A DNA stretch of 22,100 nucleotides from positions 1 through 22,100 of the IMG/VR virus record IMGVR_UViG_3300050014_000683. One strand, written 5' to 3'. This document shows, piece after piece, positions 19,298 to 22,100 of the stretch (the first letter of the stretch is position 1; each line of letters starts with the position of its first letter). A program made the translations under genes and the position numbers. The DNA comes from a virus. The notes beneath the pieces were generated by a model. That model was not told where the DNA came from. It saw only the letters and a program-made list of their open reading frames with translations, and searched no databases.

Positions 19298-20257
19298 TCA
19301 GAATTCACGCCCATCACCAACATTAAATACAGGAAGTCCTAAAGACCGCCACATCCTACACACTTTGGGTCTATCATCAATTACCACAAATACATTATAT
19401 TTACCTCTAATATGTTCGTCAAAAATTTCTTCCTTTATAATTTCATCAGAACGCAGGTCTCCAGTTTTACGCATTTCTAATTTAAAATAATCTCCAACAT
19501 GGAATCCACATTTATCAGAAAGAAATCGTAAAGTAGGAGTTTTATGTTTATCCATTCTTCCGGAAAAGAAATGAATTTTAGAAATTAAAGGATTTCCAAT
19601 ACCTTCGGAAAAGCAATGCTGTATCTCTGATATGTCATGATAAGTTTGCAATAAGTACAATACATGGTTATTTGGTGTATCGAGTACATCACACATAGAA
19701 GCATCATAAGGATTTCTGTTACCAATATTTGCTAATGTGCCATCTAAATCGCAAATAATAGTCCAGGGAAGATTAAGATCAACAGGATATGGTGTTGGGT
19801 CTTTAATTAAGCCACCTTCTTTAGCCATCCTCATAATAACAGATTCACCTACAGAATCTTTGCCTCTACCCATATCACGGAGAATACATGTTCCGATATC
19901 AACATGTCGGAAATCTTTAATAATGATATCAACTTGCCAATTTTGATTGATATAGGTTTTTAAAGATTCCAGAGTCGTTGGATTCAAATGGGTATTATCA
20001 ATAATAATATCATATCCTGAACACAAAGCAGCTTGAATCCTTTCCTTACGAGTCTTCCGTACTTGATCTTCCAACTTATGTGACCATTTAAAATTTTCAC
20101 CAAATAATTCTTTACGTATATCATCATTATTAATCCTAATAATTACGTTATCCGTATAATTATCTATGAAGTCTTTAGCCCAAGTAGTTTTCCCACTACC
20201 CGGTAGTCCGATAGTAATATAAACTCTTTGCATTCGTTCCATAATAGAATTTACCAT
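19298..20257 (-). CDS. pseT: Polynucleotide 5'-kinase / 3'-phosphatase, PseT-like
   Basis: 319 residues (T4 PseT: 301). Kinase domain: P-loop TIGLPGSGKTTWA at residues 15-27, RINNDDIR, and IIIDNTHLNP. HAD phosphatase domain: DLDGTLA at 170-176 (D170 and D172 catalytic), HFFSGR, and VFVVIDDRPKVCRMWRSLGL, ending FNVGDGREF. In T4 it repairs tRNA ends cut by host nucleases, together with RNA ligase; no ligase is in this window. Translation may instead start at the ATG at 20233 (MQRVYITIG), which has GGAAC a few bases upstream and fits the T4 start better. The annotated start overlaps the upstream gene by 7 bases. Confidence 0.9.
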   Translation of the reverse strand: MVNSIMERMQRVYITIGLPGSGKTTWAKDFIDNYTDNVIIRINNDDIRKELFGENFKWSHKLEDQVRKTRKERIQAALCSGYDIIIDNTHLNPTTLESLKTYINQNWQVDIIIKDFRHVDIGTCILRDMGRGKDSVGESVIMRMAKEGGLIKDPTPYPVDLNLPWTIICDLDGTLANIGNRNPYDASMCDVLDTPNNHVLYLLQTYHDISEIQHCFSEGIGNPLISKIHFFSGRMDKHKTPTLRFLSDKCGFHVGDYFKLEMRKTGDLRSDEIIKEEIFDEHIRGKYNVFVVIDDRPKVCRMWRSLGLPVFNVGDGREF

Positions 20258-20769
20258 TTCTTTTTGATGATAAAGTCAATCGCATCACGATATATACTCC
20301 AAGGATTACACTCCGGATGGTTTTTGAGTTCATCCGGATCCTCAGATCGCATCCAGTACTCAAAGTCATGGATTACACAACCAACTCCAATTTCAGTTGG
20401 AGAATATTGGTATACTGTATATGGATTGCATTGAATTTGAATTGGTGTTTTATCTAGAGTTACTCCAGATGCTAATTGAGTCCGTGGTATTAGAGAGACT
20501 CTATTACCTAAATGTACATCATCACCTAAAGTGACATCATTACCTAAAGTGACTCCATGACCTAAAGTGACACCATAACCTAAGTGGACATCATTACCTA
20601 AACGGGCACCAATACCTAAACAGGTACTATCACCTAAAATTACCCAATTACCTAAAATGACTCCAGTACCTAAATGTACATCATTACCTAAATGGACAAA
20701 ATTACCAGTAGGTAATTTACGCCATCCGAAGTCATCTGGTTGAATTGCATAAATTTCTTGTGTTGTCAT
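20251..20769 (-). CDS. Hexapeptide-repeat left-handed beta-helix protein
   Basis: 172 residues. Residues 22-93 are twelve consecutive hexapeptides of the form G-x-x-V-x-L (for example GNDVHL, GTGVIL, GYGVTL, GDDVHL), which fold as a left-handed beta-helix of about four turns. The C-terminal part (PYTVYQYSPTEIGVGCVIHD, then WMRSEDPDELKNHPECNPWS) is separate. Hexapeptide helices occur in acyltransferases, but the catalytic His setting is not evident. A trimeric structural role is possible. Transcribed from a consensus promoter whose -10 is 6 bases from the ATG, so leaderless. Confidence 0.75.
   Translation of the reverse strand: MTTQEIYAIQPDDFGWRKLPTGNFVHLGNDVHLGTGVILGNWVILGDSTCLGIGARLGNDVHLGYGVTLGHGVTLGNDVTLGDDVHLGNRVSLIPRTQLASGVTLDKTPIQIQCNPYTVYQYSPTEIGVGCVIHDFEYWMRSEDPDELKNHPECNPWSIYRDAIDFIIKKKW
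20491..20706 (-). repeat. Twelve 18-bp repeats encoding hexapeptides
   Basis: Twelve 18-bp units (72 codons) encode the hexapeptides; on the plus strand each contains CCTAAA or a near variant, and ACATCATTA recurs. The units are near-identical rather than exact, so the array has diverged after duplication. Confidence 0.85.
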
Positions 20770-20775
20770 ATTTAA

Positions 20776-20804
20776 AGTATATCAAAAATAAAAAGGAATG
20801 TCAA
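20776..20804 (-). promoter_or_regulatory. Promoter TTGACA-N17-TATACT (leaderless type)
   Basis: TTGACA (20804-20799), a 17-base spacer and TATACT (20781-20776), then TTAAAT and ATG at 20769. The first ten bases (TTGACATTCC) and last fifteen (TATACTTTAAATATG) are identical to the promoter at 12884-12912. Confidence 0.75.
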
Positions 20805-21076
20805 TTAATAGTTACTTTTGGAACTTCTGGAATCTTATCGTGTACCTGGTTATCAACAGCTTCCATTAAACGCTGGCGCACAGCTTCCACAATATATAGA
20901 GTAAATGCGGCATGTTCACAATAACCACTGAAATCTTTCCCAATTTGTTCAGCAGTCTCCTTGATAAGCTTTAATGCATCCGCGCCACCACGGTCATAAG
21001 CCTCGTTGCATCGCGTTACAATTTCCTTCTGTTGTGCTTCCGTCAATCTATTTACTTTATTGAGAATAGTCGCCAT
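20801..21076 (-). CDS. Hypothetical protein
   Basis: 91 residues, helical and charged: NRLTEAQQKEIVTRCNEAYD near the start, then CEHAAFTLYIVEAVRQRLME. No family recognised. Its ATG overlaps the end of the upstream gene by 20 bases, and the next promoter begins in its last codons. Confidence 0.6.
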   Translation of the reverse strand: MATILNKVNRLTEAQQKEIVTRCNEAYDRGGADALKLIKETAEQIGKDFSGYCEHAAFTLYIVEAVRQRLMEAVDNQVHDKIPEVPKVTIN

Positions 21077-21365
21077 ATGTTTCGCATCCTTTAAATTTCA
21101 CACCGTTATAATTATAACCGACAAATTTTGCTTCATGATCGTAACGTCTTTTCTTTTTATTATCTTCTAATTCAGTTAGCTTTGTTGTTTCATCCTGAAT
21201 TAAAGGACATAATTTTGGAATGCCGAGAATGTCAACATAAATGGTTTGAGGTAATACAGCCTTACACTTATGATATTCCCCACCATGGGAATCGTATTCA
21301 AAGAAAGGGCAGTGACCACAATCATTGATTTGTATGGTTTTATTTTGTAGCGGTATGAGTCTCAT
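21057..21365 (-). CDS. Hypothetical Cys-rich protein
   Basis: 102 residues with CGHC at 16-19 and single Cys at 34 and 53 (CKAVLPQ, KLCPLI), a likely zinc site or small Cys cluster. The C-terminus is charged (EDNKKKRRYDHEAKF). The start overlaps the upstream stop by 4 bases. It resembles many small zinc-binding phage proteins of unknown role. Confidence 0.6.
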   Translation of the reverse strand: MRLIPLQNKTIQINDCGHCPFFEYDSHGGEYHKCKAVLPQTIYVDILGIPKLCPLIQDETTKLTELEDNKKKRRYDHEAKFVGYNYNGVKFKGCETYGDYSQ

Positions 21366-21577
21366 GCTTGTTCAATTCGTTCAATCATACTAGAAGGGAA
21401 ATATACCTGATACATATCACTAATCTTAGGAGGTTCATTACCAGGACGAACCCTATTAATGGTGATACCCGTATCCATAATCACCTTACAAGCATCTTGA
21501 AATGTCTTTGCTGGTCCTTCTACAGGAAAACCATCATGGTTTTTACCTTGATTTCTAACGATTACATTAACTTTCAT
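21362..21577 (-). CDS. Hypothetical protein
   Basis: 71 residues, MKVNVIVRNQGKNHDGFPVE at the start, then FQDACKVIMDTGITINRVRP. Compact alpha-beta composition, not recognised. AAGGAAA precedes the ATG by 3 to 5 bases. Confidence 0.6.
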   Translation of the reverse strand: MKVNVIVRNQGKNHDGFPVEGPAKTFQDACKVIMDTGITINRVRPGNEPPKISDMYQVYFPSSMIERIEQA

Positions 21578-21616
21578 ATTTTCCTTGCATAAAAATGTTT
21601 TAAATTATTTGAACTC

Positions 21617-22100
21617 TTAAATACCAAATTTTTCTTTATACTGTTTCCGGACATCCTTTAGTTTACTCCAATATTTCCAAGGTTGTATGATAAACTCAGA
21701 AGCTTGTCCGCATTCATTTGCTATAAGGATAACACCCTGTTCTATTTTATAACCGGTTCTTTCATAATAGGAATATGCGTAAAACGATACCTGTAAAAAA
21801 TAATCAGTTATCCATTCTATTTTTTTGGTTCTTTTAGATCCCTTAAAATCAATAACGGATAATTTACCATCATACTCAGCTATACAATCGCATCTTCCAC
21901 CTATACGGAATTTATCGGAATATAATGTTTGTTCCTGACAATGTATATTATTAATTTTGCGTAAATATGGTGTAAGATCTTCTATCAGCATCCTAATTAA
22001 TAGTGGATGTCCTTCTAATGGTTTATTATTCAAAAGATCTTCACATGCCAAATGTAATGCAGAACCTCTATCTTTTCCCCAATTAGATTCAAAATTTGCA
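21617..22100 (-). CDS. Cas4/RecB-like PD-(D/E)XK nuclease, C-terminal part (cut by window edge)
   Basis: The frame is open to base 22100; the ATG at 22051 is internal, because the upstream codons read NWGKDRGSALHLACED, the G-x-x-L-H motif of Cas4/RecB-type nucleases. Catalytic residues follow: GGRCDCIAEYDGKLSVIDFKG (Asp at the second Cys-flanked position, then D-F-K), then TDYFLQVSFYAYSYYERTG with the Gln and Tyr of motif QhxxY. Such nucleases process DNA ends in phage recombination or host DNA breakdown. No iron-sulfur Cys set is seen in this part. Start and N-terminal domain are outside the window. Confidence 0.8.
   Translation of the reverse strand, partial: ANFESNWGKDRGSALHLACEDLLNNKPLEGHPLLIRMLIEDLTPYLRKINNIHCQEQTLYSDKFRIGGRCDCIAEYDGKLSVIDFKGSKRTKKIEWITDYFLQVSFYAYSYYERTGYKIEQGVILIANECGQASEFIIQPWKYWSKLKDVRKQYKEKFGI

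Noticed and set aside
20491-20706. CRISPR-like array
   Set aside because: The 18-bp periodic units are continuous, coding and without spacers; they encode hexapeptides.

Overview
This is a segment of an AT-rich, T4-like (straight-tailed myovirus) phage genome. It carries homologues of T4 tail genes (4, 26, 48, a 54/19-like protein), replication and late-transcription genes (32, 59, 33, rnh) and nucleic-acid metabolism genes (pseT-type kinase-phosphatase, phoH-like, a Cas4/RecB-like nuclease). Gene content resembles marine or freshwater T4-like phages. The host is not shown directly. A circularly permuted tmRNA of the alphaproteobacterial type (also found in some cyanobacteria and betaproteobacteria) makes such a host a reasonable inference.

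Layout. 1-1246 (minus): the start of a GIY-YIG endonuclease, then a gp48-like baseplate protein. 1269-7155 (plus): a tail block of gp4, a conserved unknown protein, a gp54/gp19-like tube protein, a gp26-like chaperone with a -1 frameshift extension, a small membrane protein, and a 921-residue tape-measure-like protein with a lysozyme domain. A bidirectional terminator follows. 7340-10279 (minus): gene 32 split by a group I intron, a 65-codon gene, gene 59, two paralogous 65-codon genes and gene 33. 10282-12324: a conserved unknown protein, a secreted cell-wall hydrolase, the permuted tmRNA, a phosphoesterase and a small gene behind a structured leader. 12325-12877: an untranslated structured region, tRNA-Pro(UGG) and a small membrane protein. 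12896-17749: SprT-like protease, DUF6433-like protein, RNase H, unknowns, and a GC-rich transposon-like cassette with an ASCH gene inserted in a zinc-finger gene. 17871-18970 (plus): FmdB-like zinc ribbon and PhoH. 19012-22100 (minus): SH3-fold protein, kinase-phosphatase, hexapeptide-repeat protein, small unknowns and a partial nuclease.

Four things stand out. (1) A phage-borne two-piece permuted tmRNA has its own promoter, a G3-U acceptor pair, a tag AKQKKTKKDEEYFAMAA, pseudoknots and a terminator. (2) A 515-bp GC-rich element has perfect 22-bp terminal inverted repeats, an 8-bp target duplication and a single ASCH-domain gene; removing it restores an in-frame zinc-finger gene. (3) A 409-nt group I intron with no intact endonuclease interrupts the zinc-binding motif of gene 32. 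(4) A UUUUUUA slippery site plus hairpin at the end of the gp26-like gene predicts a tail-chaperone fusion.

Minus-strand promoters of the form TTGACA-N17-TATAAT or TATACT recur, two of them placed so that transcripts would be leaderless. NATAAATA-type late promoters and a gp33 homologue fit T4-like late transcription.
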